Part shown: in pieces, positions 19,625-29,139 of the stretch | Layout: each line of letters opens with the position of its first letter | Numbering within the stretch: the stretch's first letter is position 1 | Assembly: GCF_023078455.1 (NCBI RefSeq) | Contig: NZ_CP095740.1 | Span: 3,646,001 to 3,710,000 of the forward strand | From: Luteibacter aegosomatis | Lineage (GTDB): Bacteria > Pseudomonadota > Gammaproteobacteria > Xanthomonadales > Rhodanobacteraceae | Reading direction: 5' to 3' | DNA: 64,000 nt | Made by a program: the position numbers and the translations under genes | Notes under the pieces: generated by a model | Databases searched by the model: none | Seen by the model: the letters and a program-made list of their open reading frames with translations, nothing else | What the model was told of the DNA's origin: nothing

Positions 19625-22600
19625 ATGTCCAACACAACGCAGCGCACCTGGCTGGCCGACCAGCCCTTGCAGCGCAAGATCGTCCTCGCCATCGGCGCCC
19701 TCCTGGCGCTGTTCGTCGCCGCGTGCGTCGCCAACCTCGTCACCCTGTCCAGGGAAGCGGACACGCGGAACTGGTCGTCGCACACCTACGTGGTGCTGCT
19801 GACCCTGGCCCAGGTGGGCAACGACGCGCAGTCGCGCCAGGTCGCCTCGCGCGGCTACCTGCTGAACCAGTCGCCCAACGAATTCGCCGACTTCGAAAAC
19901 GCCGACCGCGACCTCGCCAAGAGCATGGCCGAGCTGCGTCGGCTCACCGCCGACAACCCCTTGCAACAGGGCCGCATCGACCGCCTGCAGGACATGCTCG
20001 ACCGTTGGAAGACCGAAGTCCGGACCATGGGCCTGGATCCGGTCCGCGCGGTCGGCGACGCGGTCTCGCCCGAGGCGGTCATGAAGCGCGACGCCATCCG
20101 CCACGAATACCTCTCGCGGCGCACGATCCTCATGAGCGACGTCAACCGGTTGATCGACGAGATGTCGTCCACCGAACGAAACCTGCTGGACCGCCGAAAC
20201 GAAGCGCTGGACGCCACGCTGGCGACCACGCGCTACGTCAACGTCGCCTCGCTGCTGGCCTGCCTGCTGCTCGGCGGCGTGGTGATCTGGATGACCGCCC
20301 GCCTGATCACCCGCCCCATCGTCGAGATGACCGGGCTCATGACCCGCCTGGCGAACCATGACCACACCATCGAGGTGGACCAGCGCGACCGCCGCGACGA
20401 GATCGGCAAGATCGCCCGCGCGCTCCAGGTGTTCAAGGAGATGTCCATCGAGACGGCGGGCCAGTCGTGGATGAAATCCTCGGTCACGGCCATATCCAAC
20501 CGCCTCCAGGAAACCACCAGCTACCGCGAGTTCGCCGATGCCCTGGTCGGCGAACTCGTCCCGACGCTGAAGGCCGGCGTGGGCGTGTTCTACGTGTACC
20601 GCGAAGAGACCGCCCGCCTCGAACTGCTGGGCAGCTACGGCTTCCGCCAGCGCCGCCACGTCGCCGTCGACTACGCGATGGGCGAAGGCCTCGTCGGGCA
20701 GGCCGCCGCCGAACGCCGCGGCATCGTGCTGCAGGACGTGCCGGACGACTACACCCGCATCCATTCGGGCACGGGCGAAGCCTCGCCGCGCAACGTGATC
20801 GTGATGCCCGTGGCTTCGCGCGACGCCCTGCTCGGCGTGGTCGAGATCGCCAGCTTCGCCCATCTCACCGACATCCAGCAGCGCCTGCTCGACGAGCTGA
20901 TGCCGATCGTGGCGCTCTCGCTGGAAAACCTGGCCCGCGCGCTGCGCACCAGCGAATTGCTGGAGCGTACGCAGAGCCAGGCCGACGAGCTGCGCGCCTC
21001 CGAAGAGGCCCTGCGCAGCCAGCAGGAAGACCTGCGCGCCACCAACGAAGAGCTCAAGAACAAGACCGCCGAACTGGAGGAGCAGTCGCAGCGCCTGGTC
21101 GCGTCGGAGGAAGAGCTGCGCGTGCAGACCGAAGAGCTGCATGCCTCCAACGAAGAGCTGCGGGAGAAGAGCGCCACGCTCAACCAGCAGAAGGACGCCC
21201 TGGAACTCCTGCAGAAGGACACCCAGGACAAGGCCGAGGAGTTGGCCCGCGCCAGCCAGTACAAGTCCGAATTCCTCGCCAACATGTCGCACGAGCTGCG
21301 TACGCCGCTCAACAGCCTTCTCATCCTGTCGCGCAGCCTCGCCGACAACGATGAGGAAAACCTCACCACCGAGCAGGTGGAATCGGCCCGCATCATCCAC
21401 GACGCGGGCAGCAACCTGCTGCGCCTCATCAACGACATCCTCGACCTGTCCAAGGTCGAAGCGGGCAAGATGGAGCTGGCGGTCGACGCCTTCTCGCTTG
21501 CCGACCTGTCGCGCATGCTCGGCCGCACCTTCAACCATGTGGCCCAGGAAAAGAGGCTCGCCTTCGAGGTGACCCTCGAACCCGGCCTGCCCGAGACGAT
21601 CCGCACCGACGGCGGCAAGCTCGAGCAGGTGGTGAACAACCTGCTCAGCAACGCCTTCAAGTTCACCTCCGAAGGCGGCGTCAGGCTGCGCATCGGCCGT
21701 CCCGGCGCCGACGTGCGCGTGCCCGAGGGGCTGGATCGCGCCCATGCCGTCGTCATCGCCGTGACCGACAGCGGCATCGGCATTCCCGCCGACAAGTTCG
21801 ATCGCGTCTTCCATGCCTTCGAGCAGGTGGACGCCAGCACGAGCCGCCAGTACGGCGGCACGGGGCTGGGCCTGGCCATTTCGCGGCGCATCGCCAACCT
21901 GCTCGGCGGCGACATCTCGCTGGCGAGCGAGGCCGGCAAGGGCAGCACGTTCACCCTCGTGTTGCCGGAGGACGCTCCAGAGTCCGGGGAGCGGCCGCAG
22001 CCGGTGCCGCTGCAACAGGCCGCGGCCGAAGCCACGCTACCGCTGTCCCCGGCGCTCATCGCCGAGACCATCGACGACGACCGCGCCATGATCGCGCCGG
22101 GCGACACGGCGATCCTCGTGGTGGAGGACGACCCCGCCTTCGCCCGCATCCTCGCCGACATGATCCATCGCAAGGGCCATCGCGTGCTCGCGGCGGGCGA
22201 CGGCGAATCCGGCCTGGCGCTGGCGAGGCAATACCGCCCCACCGGCATCCTGCTCGACGTGATGCTGCCGGGCATGGACGGCTGGACCGTCATCGAACGC
22301 CTGAAGTCCGATGCCGCCACGCGGCACATTCCCGTGCACTTCATCTCGGCCACCGACGATGCCAGCCGCGGCCTCGAACTGGGCGCCGTGGGCTTCCTCA
22401 CCAAGCCGGTGAGCCGCGAATCGATCGCCACCGCGTTCGACCGCCTGCTGCACTTCGCCGAAGGTCGCACGCGCCACCTGCTGGTGGTGGACGACGACGC
22501 CGACGCGCGCACCGCCGTGCGCACGCTGCTCAAGGACGATTCCATCGTCATCGACGAGGCGGGCTCGGGCGAGGAAGCCCTCTCGCTCGCCACCGGCACC

Positions 22601-23269
22601 GACTACGACTGCATCGTGCTCGACCTCGGGCTGCCCGGCATGTCCGGCATGGAATTCCTCGAGCACCTGTCACGCCTGGGGCACACGCCCCCCGTGGTGG
22701 TCTACTCCGGCCGCGACCTGTCGCGCGAGGAGAGCATGCGTATCCGCCAGTACACCGACAGCATCGTGGTGAAGGGCGCGCGCTCGCCCGACCGCCTGCT
22801 CGACGAGGTGAGCCTGTTCCTGCATTCGATTCGCCACGGCGGCCGGGCACAGGCCGCCGCGCAGGGCACGGGCATCGACGAAGCCGACCTGCGTGGACGC
22901 CGCGTGCTGCTCGTGGACGACGACATGCGCAACCTGTTCGCGTTGTCGAAGGTGCTGCGCGCGAAGGGCATCGACGTCATCATGGCGCAGGACGGCCAGA
23001 AAGCCCTCGACACGCTCGACCGGGACCCGGGCCTCGAACTGGTGCTGATGGACATCATGATGCCGGTGATGGACGGCTACGACACCATGCGCGCCATCCG
23101 CGCCAAACCGGCGGTCGCCCGGGTGCCGATCATCGCGCTCACCGCCAAGGCGATGCGCGGCGACCGCGAGAAGTGCCTGGAGGCCGGTGCCAACGATTAC
23201 CTCTCCAAGCCGATCGACGTCGACCGCCTGCTGTCGATGATCCGCGTGTGGTTGCCGGCGAGGGATTGA
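19625..23269 (+). CDS. Hybrid sensor histidine kinase: CHASE3-HAMP-GAF-coiled coil-HisKA-HATPase-REC-REC-REC, 1214 aa
   Basis: The first membrane helix is at about residues 20-42, followed by a periplasmic CHASE3-like helical domain (ASRGYLLNQSPNEFADFENADRDL), a second helix near 205-225, and HAMP. A GAF domain spans about 290-440. A heptad coiled coil follows (about 440-545), rich in EE and EEL pairs. His kinase: MSHELRTPLNS with phospho-His about 556, N-box NNLLSNAFKF, and G boxes DSGIGIPADKFDRVF and GGTGLGLAISRR. Three receivers carry acceptor Asp about 878, 1000 and 1143. Next genes are cheR (1-base gap), cheB and a GGDEF regulator with ATGA overlaps, so this is one operon and probably one phosphorelay. 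The input signal is unknown. Confidence 0.94.
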   Translation: MSNTTQRTWLADQPLQRKIVLAIGALLALFVAACVANLVTLSREADTRNWSSHTYVVLLTLAQVGNDAQSRQVASRGYLLNQSPNEFADFENADRDLAKSMAELRRLTADNPLQQGRIDRLQDMLDRWKTEVRTMGLDPVRAVGDAVSPEAVMKRDAIRHEYLSRRTILMSDVNRLIDEMSSTERNLLDRRNEALDATLATTRYVNVASLLACLLLGGVVIWMTARLITRPIVEMTGLMTRLANHDHTIEVDQRDRRDEIGKIARALQVFKEMSIETAGQSWMKSSVTAISNRLQETTSYREFADALVGELVPTLKAGVGVFYVYREETARLELLGSYGFRQRRHVAVDYAMGEGLVGQAAAERRGIVLQDVPDDYTRIHSGTGEASPRNVIVMPVASRDALLGVVEIASFAHLTDIQQRLLDELMPIVALSLENLARALRTSELLERTQSQADELRASEEALRSQQEDLRATNEELKNKTAELEEQSQRLVASEEELRVQTEELHASNEELREKSATLNQQKDALELLQKDTQDKAEELARASQYKSEFLANMSHELRTPLNSLLILSRSLADNDEENLTTEQVESARIIHDAGSNLLRLINDILDLSKVEAGKMELAVDAFSLADLSRMLGRTFNHVAQEKRLAFEVTLEPGLPETIRTDGGKLEQVVNNLLSNAFKFTSEGGVRLRIGRPGADVRVPEGLDRAHAVVIAVTDSGIGIPADKFDRVFHAFEQVDASTSRQYGGTGLGLAISRRIANLLGGDISLASEAGKGSTFTLVLPEDAPESGERPQPVPLQQAAAEATLPLSPALIAETIDDDRAMIAPGDTAILVVEDDPAFARILADMIHRKGHRVLAAGDGESGLALARQYRPTGILLDVMLPGMDGWTVIERLKSDAATRHIPVHFISATDDASRGLELGAVGFLTKPVSRESIATAFDRLLHFAEGRTRHLLVVDDDADARTAVRTLLKDDSIVIDEAGSGEEALSLATGTDYDCIVLDLGLPGMSGMEFLEHLSRLGHTPPVVVYSGRDLSREESMRIRQYTDSIVVKGARSPDRLLDEVSLFLHSIRHGGRAQAAAQGTGIDEADLRGRRVLLVDDDMRNLFALSKVLRAKGIDVIMAQDGQKALDTLDRDPGLELVLMDIMMPVMDGYDTMRAIRAKPAVARVPIIALTAKAMRGDREKCLEAGANDYLSKPIDVDRLLSMIRVWLPARD

Positions 23270-23270
23270 G

Positions 23271-24110
23271 GTGGACGTCGAGGACATCGAGATCCAGCTC
23301 TTCGTGCAGGCCATGCGCCTGCGCCACGGCCACGATTTCAGCGAATACGCCCCGGCGTCGCTGAAGCGCCGCGTGCAGCAGCTGGTGCGCACGCACGAGA
23401 GCGGCACGGTGGTGCGCCTGGTGGATCGCATCCTGCACGAGGAAGGATTCCTCCCGCGCGTCATCGAAGGCCTGTCGGTGCCCGTGTCGGAGATGTTCCG
23501 CGACCCGGCCGTGTTCCGCTCGCTGCGCGACAAGGTGCTGCCGGTGCTGGCCTCCTACCCGGAGATCAACATCTGGCAGGCGGGCTGTGCGCATGGGCAG
23601 GAGGTGTACTCGCTCGCGATCCTGCTCGAGGAGGCCGGGCTGTACGAGCGATCGCGCATCTATGCCACCGACTTCAACGACGCGGCCCTCGCCGTGGCCG
23701 CCGAAGGCATCTACGCCACGCGCGAGGCGCGCGTCTGGTCTCGCAACTACATCGAGGCGGGCGGCTCGCATTCCTTCAGCGACTATTACAGCGCACGCTA
23801 CGACTTCATCAAGCTCGACCAGCGCCTGCGCCGCAACGTCACCTTCCTCAACCACAACCTCGTCACCGACGAGGTGTTCTGCGAAGCCCACCTGATCCTC
23901 TGCCGCAACGTGCTGATCTATTTCAGCAACGCCTTGCAGGACCGCACCCTGGGCCTGTTCCGCGACAGCCTCGTGCGCGGCGGCTTCCTCTGCCTGGGGA
24001 CCCGCGAGAACATCGACTTCTCGCCCGCCGCGTCGTGCTTCACCCATATCGACGGCGCCTTGCGCATCTATCAGCTGGGCGGCTCCGGCGCGAAGGCGCT
24101 GAAGAAATGA
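23271..24110 (+). CDS. CheR-type protein-glutamate methyltransferase, 279 aa
   Basis: A SAM-dependent O-methyltransferase of the CheR family. The N-terminal helical domain includes RLRHGHDFSEYAPASLKRRVQQL; the SAM site is INIWQAGCAHGQEVYSLAILL; then IYATDFNDAALAVAAEGIY and VFCEAHLILCRNVLIYFSNALQ, the standard catalytic-domain blocks. The start is GTG at 23271, one base after the kinase stop. There is no chemoreceptor gene nearby, so its methylation target may be the coiled coil of the kinase itself or a distant receptor; this is inference. Confidence 0.92.
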   Translation: MDVEDIEIQLFVQAMRLRHGHDFSEYAPASLKRRVQQLVRTHESGTVVRLVDRILHEEGFLPRVIEGLSVPVSEMFRDPAVFRSLRDKVLPVLASYPEINIWQAGCAHGQEVYSLAILLEEAGLYERSRIYATDFNDAALAVAAEGIYATREARVWSRNYIEAGGSHSFSDYYSARYDFIKLDQRLRRNVTFLNHNLVTDEVFCEAHLILCRNVLIYFSNALQDRTLGLFRDSLVRGGFLCLGTRENIDFSPAASCFTHIDGALRIYQLGGSGAKALKK

Positions 24111-24676
24111 CGGCCCGCGCGGCCATCGCGATCGGTTGCAGCGCGGGCGGCCTGGTCGCCCTCGAACGCCTGCTGCCCGGTCTCGATCCGCGCCTGCCCG
24201 TGCCGATCGTCGTGTGTTGTCACACGGGCTCGCCGGACGTCGGCCTGCTCGTGGAACTGCTCGGACGCCACAGCGTGTTGCCGGTCAAAGAGGCGCACGA
24301 GCGCGAAGCCGCCGATCCGGGCACCGTGCACGTGGCCCCCAGCGGCTACCACCTGCTCGTCGAATCCAACTTCCACTTCTCCCTCAGCGTCGACGCGAAA
24401 GTCGCCTATGCGCGCCCTTCGATCGACGTCCTCTTCGAAACCGCTGCCGCCGCCTGGCGTGAACGGCTCGTCGCCGTACTCATGACCGGTGCCAATTCCG
24501 ACGGAGCGCAGGGCCTCAAGGCCGTGCGCGACACCGGAGGCTACGCCATCGTGCAGGATCCCTCCACCGCCGAAGCCGACGTGATGCCCCGTGCGGGGCT
24601 GGATATCGCCGGTGCCGACGCGTGCCTGCCCCTGGACGCCATCGCGGCCGCGCTCAACCGACTCTGCATGTCATGA
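24107..24676 (+). CDS. CheB-type methylesterase domain protein without receiver, 189 aa
   Basis: Only the esterase domain is present. The catalytic triad is readable: IAIGCSAGGLVALERLL (Ser), VVCCHTGSPDVG (His) and LMTGANSDGAQGLKAVRDTGGYAIVQDP (Asp). The usual N-terminal receiver and linker of chemotaxis CheB are missing, so activity cannot be controlled by its own phosphorylation. The ATG at 24107 overlaps the cheR stop (ATGA); the longer frame upstream belongs inside cheR. It forms a methylation/demethylation pair with cheR. Confidence 0.92.
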   Translation: MTARAAIAIGCSAGGLVALERLLPGLDPRLPVPIVVCCHTGSPDVGLLVELLGRHSVLPVKEAHEREAADPGTVHVAPSGYHLLVESNFHFSLSVDAKVAYARPSIDVLFETAAAAWRERLVAVLMTGANSDGAQGLKAVRDTGGYAIVQDPSTAEADVMPRAGLDIAGADACLPLDAIAAALNRLCMS

Positions 24677-25665
24677 ACAGCACCCGCCCCAAGATCCTCG
24701 TCGTCGACGACACCCCCGCCAACCTCGTCGCGATGCGCCGCCTGCTCGCCCGCGTGGACGCGGACATCTACGAAGCGGCCAGCGGCAACGACGCCCTCGC
24801 GCTCTGCCTCGACCATCGCTTCGCGCTCGTGCTCCTGGACGTGAACATGCCCGAGATGGACGGCTTCGAGGTCGCGCAATTCATCTCCGACAACGACGGC
24901 ATGGGCGAAACGCCGATCATCTTCGTCACGGCCGCCTATGCCGACGACATCAACCGCATCCGCGGGTACACCGCCGGCGCGGTCGATTACATCGCCAAAC
25001 CGATCAACGACGTGATCCTGCAATCCAAGGTGAAGGTCTTCCTCGACCTGTACCGCGCCCGCGCCCTGCTGCAGACCGCGCTGGACGAATTGTCGCTGCG
25101 CAACGAACAGCTCACCCGCGAGGTGAAGGAGCGCACGCGAATGGAACAGTTGGTGAGGCACCAGGCCATGCACGACGCCCTGACCGGCCTGCCCAACCGC
25201 ACGCTGTTCCGCGAGCGGCTGGAAAGCGCCATCGCCACGGCGAACGACGGTGGCCATGCGTTCGCGCTGGCCTACATCGACATCGACGGCTTCAAGGGCG
25301 TGAACGACAGCCACGGTCATGCCGCGGGCGACGAACTGCTGAAGGCCATCGCGGCACGCATGACCGCGCGAACGCGCGCCAGCGACACCGTGGCGCGCCT
25401 GGGTGGCGATGAATTCGCGCTGCTGCTGGACGGCACCAGCGATGCCGAGAACGCGCTCGCGCGTTGCCGCGCGCTGTGCGAGGCGATCGCCGAACCTTAC
25501 ATGCTCGATGTGGCGGGAGCCCGCGTTCCCGCGCGTATCGGCGCGAGCATCGGGGTAACCTTGTTCCGTGAGGGCGATGCGTACGATCGACTGGTCGCTT
25601 CGGCGGACGGGGCGATGTACGAGGCCAAGCGCGGTGGAAAGAACCGTAGCGTTTTGGCGGCCTAG
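24673..25665 (+). CDS. Response regulator with diguanylate cyclase output (REC-GGDEF), 330 aa
   Basis: The receiver is at residues about 1-125 (ILVVDDTPANLVAMRR, LVLLDVNMPEMDGFEV with acceptor Asp, FVTAAYADD, YIAKPIN). A coiled linker follows (about 130-165), then a GGDEF domain with DALTGLPNRTLFRERL and active-site RLGGDEFAL. RASD five residues before GGDEF is an intact inhibitory I-site (RxxD), so the enzyme should make c-di-GMP and be feedback-inhibited. There is no EAL domain. The ATG at 24673 overlaps the cheB stop in ATGA. It is the likely output of the upstream hybrid kinase. Confidence 0.94.
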   Translation: MNSTRPKILVVDDTPANLVAMRRLLARVDADIYEAASGNDALALCLDHRFALVLLDVNMPEMDGFEVAQFISDNDGMGETPIIFVTAAYADDINRIRGYTAGAVDYIAKPINDVILQSKVKVFLDLYRARALLQTALDELSLRNEQLTREVKERTRMEQLVRHQAMHDALTGLPNRTLFRERLESAIATANDGGHAFALAYIDIDGFKGVNDSHGHAAGDELLKAIAARMTARTRASDTVARLGGDEFALLLDGTSDAENALARCRALCEAIAEPYMLDVAGARVPARIGASIGVTLFREGDAYDRLVASADGAMYEAKRGGKNRSVLAA

Positions 25666-25697
25666 AAAGCCGCATCACCGTCTGGCGAAAACAGACC

Positions 25698-25803
25698 GCG
25701 AGGCGCTGGGGTTCCCGCGTGCGCGGGAACGACGGCCTGCAAGATTCACTTCAGCGCATAAAACCCTTCACGTCGTTCCCGCGCACGCGGGAACCCTGCG
25801 CCG
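25698..25803. repeat. Intact REP-type inverted pair
   Basis: Two units face each other: GCTGGGGTTCCCGCGTGCGC followed by GGGAACGACGG, and CACGTCGTTCCCGCGCACGC followed by GGGAACCCTGCG, with about 40 bases of spacer. It lies between the GGDEF gene and the iron receptor promoter. This is the same family as the copies at 1149, 33245 and 40138, with a C-rich variant head. Confidence 0.8.
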
Positions 25804-25830
25804 TGAGCTTAGGCAAATCGCGAGATCTAA

Positions 25831-25855
25831 TTGCAACTCGTTCTCATTAATATTA
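25831..25855 (+). promoter_or_regulatory. Candidate Fur box upstream of the siderophore receptor
   Basis: TTGCAACTCGTTCTCATTAA, continuing TATTA, is an AT-rich island in high-GC surroundings. It contains a TGCAAC/TTCTCATTA arrangement similar to Fur-binding sites of gammaproteobacteria. It lies about 120 bases before the receptor start. Iron control of Fiu-type receptors by Fur is well established; the site itself is a visual call. Confidence 0.55.
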
Positions 25856-25970
25856 CGATAAGCTTTCTGTAAGCGCCGCCAGGGGCAACCCAAGCCGTCC
25901 ACCCGTGAGCCGTCCGGCCCGCGCGGACGCGTGCGTCCCGAATCTCGTCAGCTACAAGGAACCATCCTCC

Positions 25971-28271
25971 ATGGCCTTCATCAAGAGCCGCAAGCACGCC
26001 GCTCCCGCCGCGCGCACCGTCGGTGCCGCCGTCCTCCTGACCCTCGCCCACGGCGCCGCCGCCGCTGACGCGCCGCCCCAACAGGCGAAGGTCAACGACG
26101 CCCAGGCGCTGCCCGGCATGCAGGTGGAGGCCGACCGCTCGTCCGATTACCGCGTGGATAAGGTGTCCTCGCCGAAGTTCACCCAGTCCCTGCTCGACAC
26201 CACGCAGTCGATCCAGGTGATCGGCAAGGAGATCATGCAGCAGCAGGGCGCCACCACCCTCACCGAAGCGCTGCGCAACAGCCCGGGCGTGGGTACGTTC
26301 TACGTGGGCGAGAACGGCGCGACCAATACCGGCGACGCCATCTACATGCGCGGTTTCGACACCTCCGGCAGCATCTTCGTCGACGGCGCGCGCGACCTCG
26401 GCACCGTGTCGCGCGACGTCTTCAACATCGAGCAGGTCGAGGTCACCAAGGGCCCGGACGGCACCGAATACGGCCGCACCTCGCCCACCGGCGCGGTGAA
26501 CCTCGTCACCAAGCAGCCGGTGCTGGGCAACGGCATCTCCGGCTCGGTGCAGGTCGGCAGTGGGCAGCGCCAGCGTGCCACCGCCGACTGGAACCAGGCG
26601 CTCGACGGCGACAAGGCGTTTCGCCTCAACGTCATGGGCCAGGACAGCGGCGTGTACGGCCGCGACCGCGTGAAGAACGACCGCTGGGGCATCGCCCCGT
26701 CGTTGGCCTTCGGCCTGGGCACGCCCACCCGCGTGTACCTCGACTACCTGCACATCAAGCAGAACAACCGCCCCGACGGCGGCGTGCCGACCATCGGCCT
26801 GCCCGGCTACACCGCGCCGGACAAGCGCGGCTTCCTCAACGACGCCGCCAAGGTCGATCCGAGCAACTTCTATGGCACCGACCAAGACCACGACCGCGAC
26901 ACCCAGGACATGTTCACGGTGATCGTCGAACACGACTTCAACGAGAACCTCGCCCTGCACAACACCTCGCGCCTGGGCCGCACCACGCAGGATTACCTGC
27001 TCACCTCGTTCATGGGCTCGACCGCGAACCTGCTCACCCCGAACCCGGCCGATCCGTCCACCTGGACCATCGCGCGCAGCCTGCCCACGTTCAAGCACCA
27101 GGCCAACCGCATCGCCACCAACCAGACCAACCTCACCGCGCACCTGGGCGACGGCGCGGTCACGCACGACATCAGCGCGGGCATCGAGCTCACGCAGGAA
27201 AAGGCCCGCACGATCGGCTTCGGCGCGCTGGGCGGCAGCACCTGGCCCGCCGCCAACCTCTACGCACCCGACTCCCACGTACGCGGCCTCGTCTACGGCG
27301 AAACCGGCGCGCATAGCGACGCCAAGACCACCACCGAGGCGGCCTACCTGTTCGATACGGTGAAGTTCGGCGAACACTGGCAGGTCAACGCCGGCGTGCG
27401 CATGGACCACTACAAGACCGAGTTCGACAGCCTCGTGGCCTGCGGCGGCCGCGGCGGCCCCGCCTGCGGTACCCGGCCCACGGGCACCATCGTGCCCGGC
27501 GTGGATGCGAGCAAGAGCGACAACCTCTTCAACTACAAGCTCGGCGTGCTCTACAAGCCGACCGCCAACGGCAGCATCTACGTCAACGTCGCGCAGTCGC
27601 AGGAGCCGCCGGGCGGCAACACGCTCACGCTGTCCAGCTCGGCCAACAGCGCCGACAACCCGCTGTTCGACCCGCAGAAGGCGCGCACCGCCGAGGTGGG
27701 CACCAAGTGGGACCTGATCGACCAGAAGCTGTTGCTCACCGCCGCGCTGTACCGCACCACGGTCACCAACGACGTGGTGCAGGACCCGACCGACCTGCAG
27801 TACTACCAGGTGGGCAAGAAGCGCGTGCAAGGCGTGGAAATCACCGCCGTGGGCAAGCTCACGGACAACTGGGCGGTCAGCGCCGGCTTCACCACCATGG
27901 ACGCCACGGTGAAGAAGGGTACGGTCGTCACGGCCGACGGTTCCGACGACCTGGCCTACACGCCGAAGAAAGCCTTCACCTCCTGGACCACCTATCGCCT
28001 GCCCTTCGGCCTCACCGTCGGCGGCGGCGCACGCTACAGCGGGGAACTCAAGCGCGGCACCGACGGCGCGGTGGGCACGCCGGCCTACACCAAGGCCTAC
28101 TGGGTGTTCGACGCGATGGCGAGCTACCCGGTCAACCCCCACGTCGACCTGCAGCTCAACGTATACAACCTCTTCGACAAGGATTACGTCGCGGCGATCA
28201 ACAAGAGCGGCTACCGTTACACTCCGGCCACGCCCCGCTCGGCGATGCTGAGCGCGAACATCCGTTTCTGA
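25971..28271 (+). CDS. Catecholate siderophore TonB-dependent receptor (Fiu-like), 766 aa
   Basis: An outer-membrane gated barrel for ferric catecholates. The signal peptide ends about HGAAAADA. The plug domain shows TQSLLDTTQSIQVIGKEIM, LTEALRNSPGVGTF, GDAIYMRGFDTSGSIFVDGARD and VEVTKGPDGTEYGRTSPTGAVNL. The barrel ends YRYTPATPRSAMLSANIRF with a terminal Phe. The ATG at 25971 is chosen because AAGGA lies 10 bases upstream and the signal peptide begins there; the longer frame adds non-signal residues. It is followed after 18 bases by a PiuC-type hydroxylase, the same partnership as fiu-ybiX. Likely Fur-controlled. Confidence 0.92.
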   Translation: MAFIKSRKHAAPAARTVGAAVLLTLAHGAAAADAPPQQAKVNDAQALPGMQVEADRSSDYRVDKVSSPKFTQSLLDTTQSIQVIGKEIMQQQGATTLTEALRNSPGVGTFYVGENGATNTGDAIYMRGFDTSGSIFVDGARDLGTVSRDVFNIEQVEVTKGPDGTEYGRTSPTGAVNLVTKQPVLGNGISGSVQVGSGQRQRATADWNQALDGDKAFRLNVMGQDSGVYGRDRVKNDRWGIAPSLAFGLGTPTRVYLDYLHIKQNNRPDGGVPTIGLPGYTAPDKRGFLNDAAKVDPSNFYGTDQDHDRDTQDMFTVIVEHDFNENLALHNTSRLGRTTQDYLLTSFMGSTANLLTPNPADPSTWTIARSLPTFKHQANRIATNQTNLTAHLGDGAVTHDISAGIELTQEKARTIGFGALGGSTWPAANLYAPDSHVRGLVYGETGAHSDAKTTTEAAYLFDTVKFGEHWQVNAGVRMDHYKTEFDSLVACGGRGGPACGTRPTGTIVPGVDASKSDNLFNYKLGVLYKPTANGSIYVNVAQSQEPPGGNTLTLSSSANSADNPLFDPQKARTAEVGTKWDLIDQKLLLTAALYRTTVTNDVVQDPTDLQYYQVGKKRVQGVEITAVGKLTDNWAVSAGFTTMDATVKKGTVVTADGSDDLAYTPKKAFTSWTTYRLPFGLTVGGGARYSGELKRGTDGAVGTPAYTKAYWVFDAMASYPVNPHVDLQLNVYNLFDKDYVAAINKSGYRYTPATPRSAMLSANIRF

Positions 28272-28289
28272 CGCAAGGGGAAAACCACC

Positions 28290-28967
28290 ATGCTCCTGCA
28301 CGTTCCCGAAGTCCTGAGCAAGGAGCAGGTCGCCGGCATGCGCAGGGTCATGGATGGCGCCGAATGGACCGACGGCCGGCAGACCGTCGGTCCCCAGGGC
28401 GCCCGCGTGAAGCGCAACCTGCAGCTGCCCGAGGCCTCGCCGGTGCGCCGCGAGCTGGGCGAGATGGTGCTCGCGGCGCTACGCGTGCATCCGCTCTACC
28501 ATTCGGCCGTGCTGCCGCTGCGCACGTTGCCGCCGCGCTTCAACCGGTACGAAGGCGGCGGCGAATACGGCTTCCACATCGACGGCGCGGTGATGGGCGC
28601 GGGCGACGATACCCATATCCGCAGCGACGTGTCCGTCACCCTCTTCCTCGCCGAACCGGAGGAGTACGACGGCGGCGAACTCATCGTGAGCGACACCTAC
28701 GGCGAGCATGAAGTGAAGCTGCCCGCCGGCGACGCCATCGTGTATCCGTCCTCGAGCCTCCATCGCGTCACCCCCGTCACGCGCGGTGCACGGGTGGCGT
28801 CGTTCTTCTGGGTGCAGAGCATGGTGCGCGACGACGGCATGCGCCGTTTGCTGCTGGAGATGGATACCGCCATCCGCAAGCTGTCGGCCGACGGAGCGGA
28901 CCAAGGCTCGATCCTTCAACTCACCGGGGTGTATCACAACCTGCTCCGCCGCTGGGCCGAGACCTGA
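28290..28967 (+). CDS. piuC: PKHD-type Fe(II)/2-oxoglutarate hydroxylase PiuC/YbiX, 225 aa
   Basis: This family has an iron/2-oxoglutarate dioxygenase core: HID at His96/Asp98, distal His158 ([10 protein letters not shown]), and Arg168 for 2-oxoglutarate. [18 protein letters not shown] and [32 protein letters not shown] are family signatures. Length matches E. coli YbiX (225). It is co-transcribed with the siderophore receptor; its substrate is not known with certainty in the family, and a role in siderophore or receptor modification is inferred from conserved linkage. Confidence 0.93.
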   Translation: MLLHVPEVLSKEQVAGMRRVMDGAEWTDGRQTVGPQGARVKRNLQLPEASPVRRELGEMVLAALRVHPLYHSAVLPLRTLPPRFNRYEGGGEYGFHIDGAVMGAGDDTHIRSDVSVTLFLAEPEEYDGGELIVSDTYGEHEVKLPAGDAIVYPSSSLHRVTPVTRGARVASFFWVQSMVRDDGMRRLLLEMDTAIRKLSADGADQGSILQLTGVYHNLLRRWAET

Positions 28968-28974
28968 GGCTTTG

Positions 28975-29060
28975 CATGAATCGCGGACAGGGTCCGCTCC
29001 CACCCTCCGGTAGGAAGCCCGCTACCGAAGGGTGGGAGCGGACCCTGTCCGCGATTCATG
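28975..29060. repeat. Near-perfect 86-bp palindrome (extragenic cruciform repeat)
   Basis: The left arm begins CATGAATCGCGGACAGGGTC and runs to CGGTAG; the right arm begins CTACCG and ends CCCTGTCCGCGATTCATG. Almost every base pairs, leaving a short loop near GAAGCCCG. It lies directly after piuC and may terminate it. Related copies are at 36258, 47691, 49904, 51929, 58156 and 61575. Confidence 0.85.
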
Positions 29061-29139
29061 ACCGCGACAACGAAAGGTAGGCATCGCGGCCCGGGGGCGG
29101 GATAATCCCTCTCCCCCCGATGTCGGCTCTCCCCCAAGC

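Noticed and set aside
19298..22015. 905-codon minus-strand frame opposite the hybrid kinase, and an 824-codon one opposite the siderophore receptor (25827-28301)
   Set aside because: Antisense shadows of strongly supported genes.
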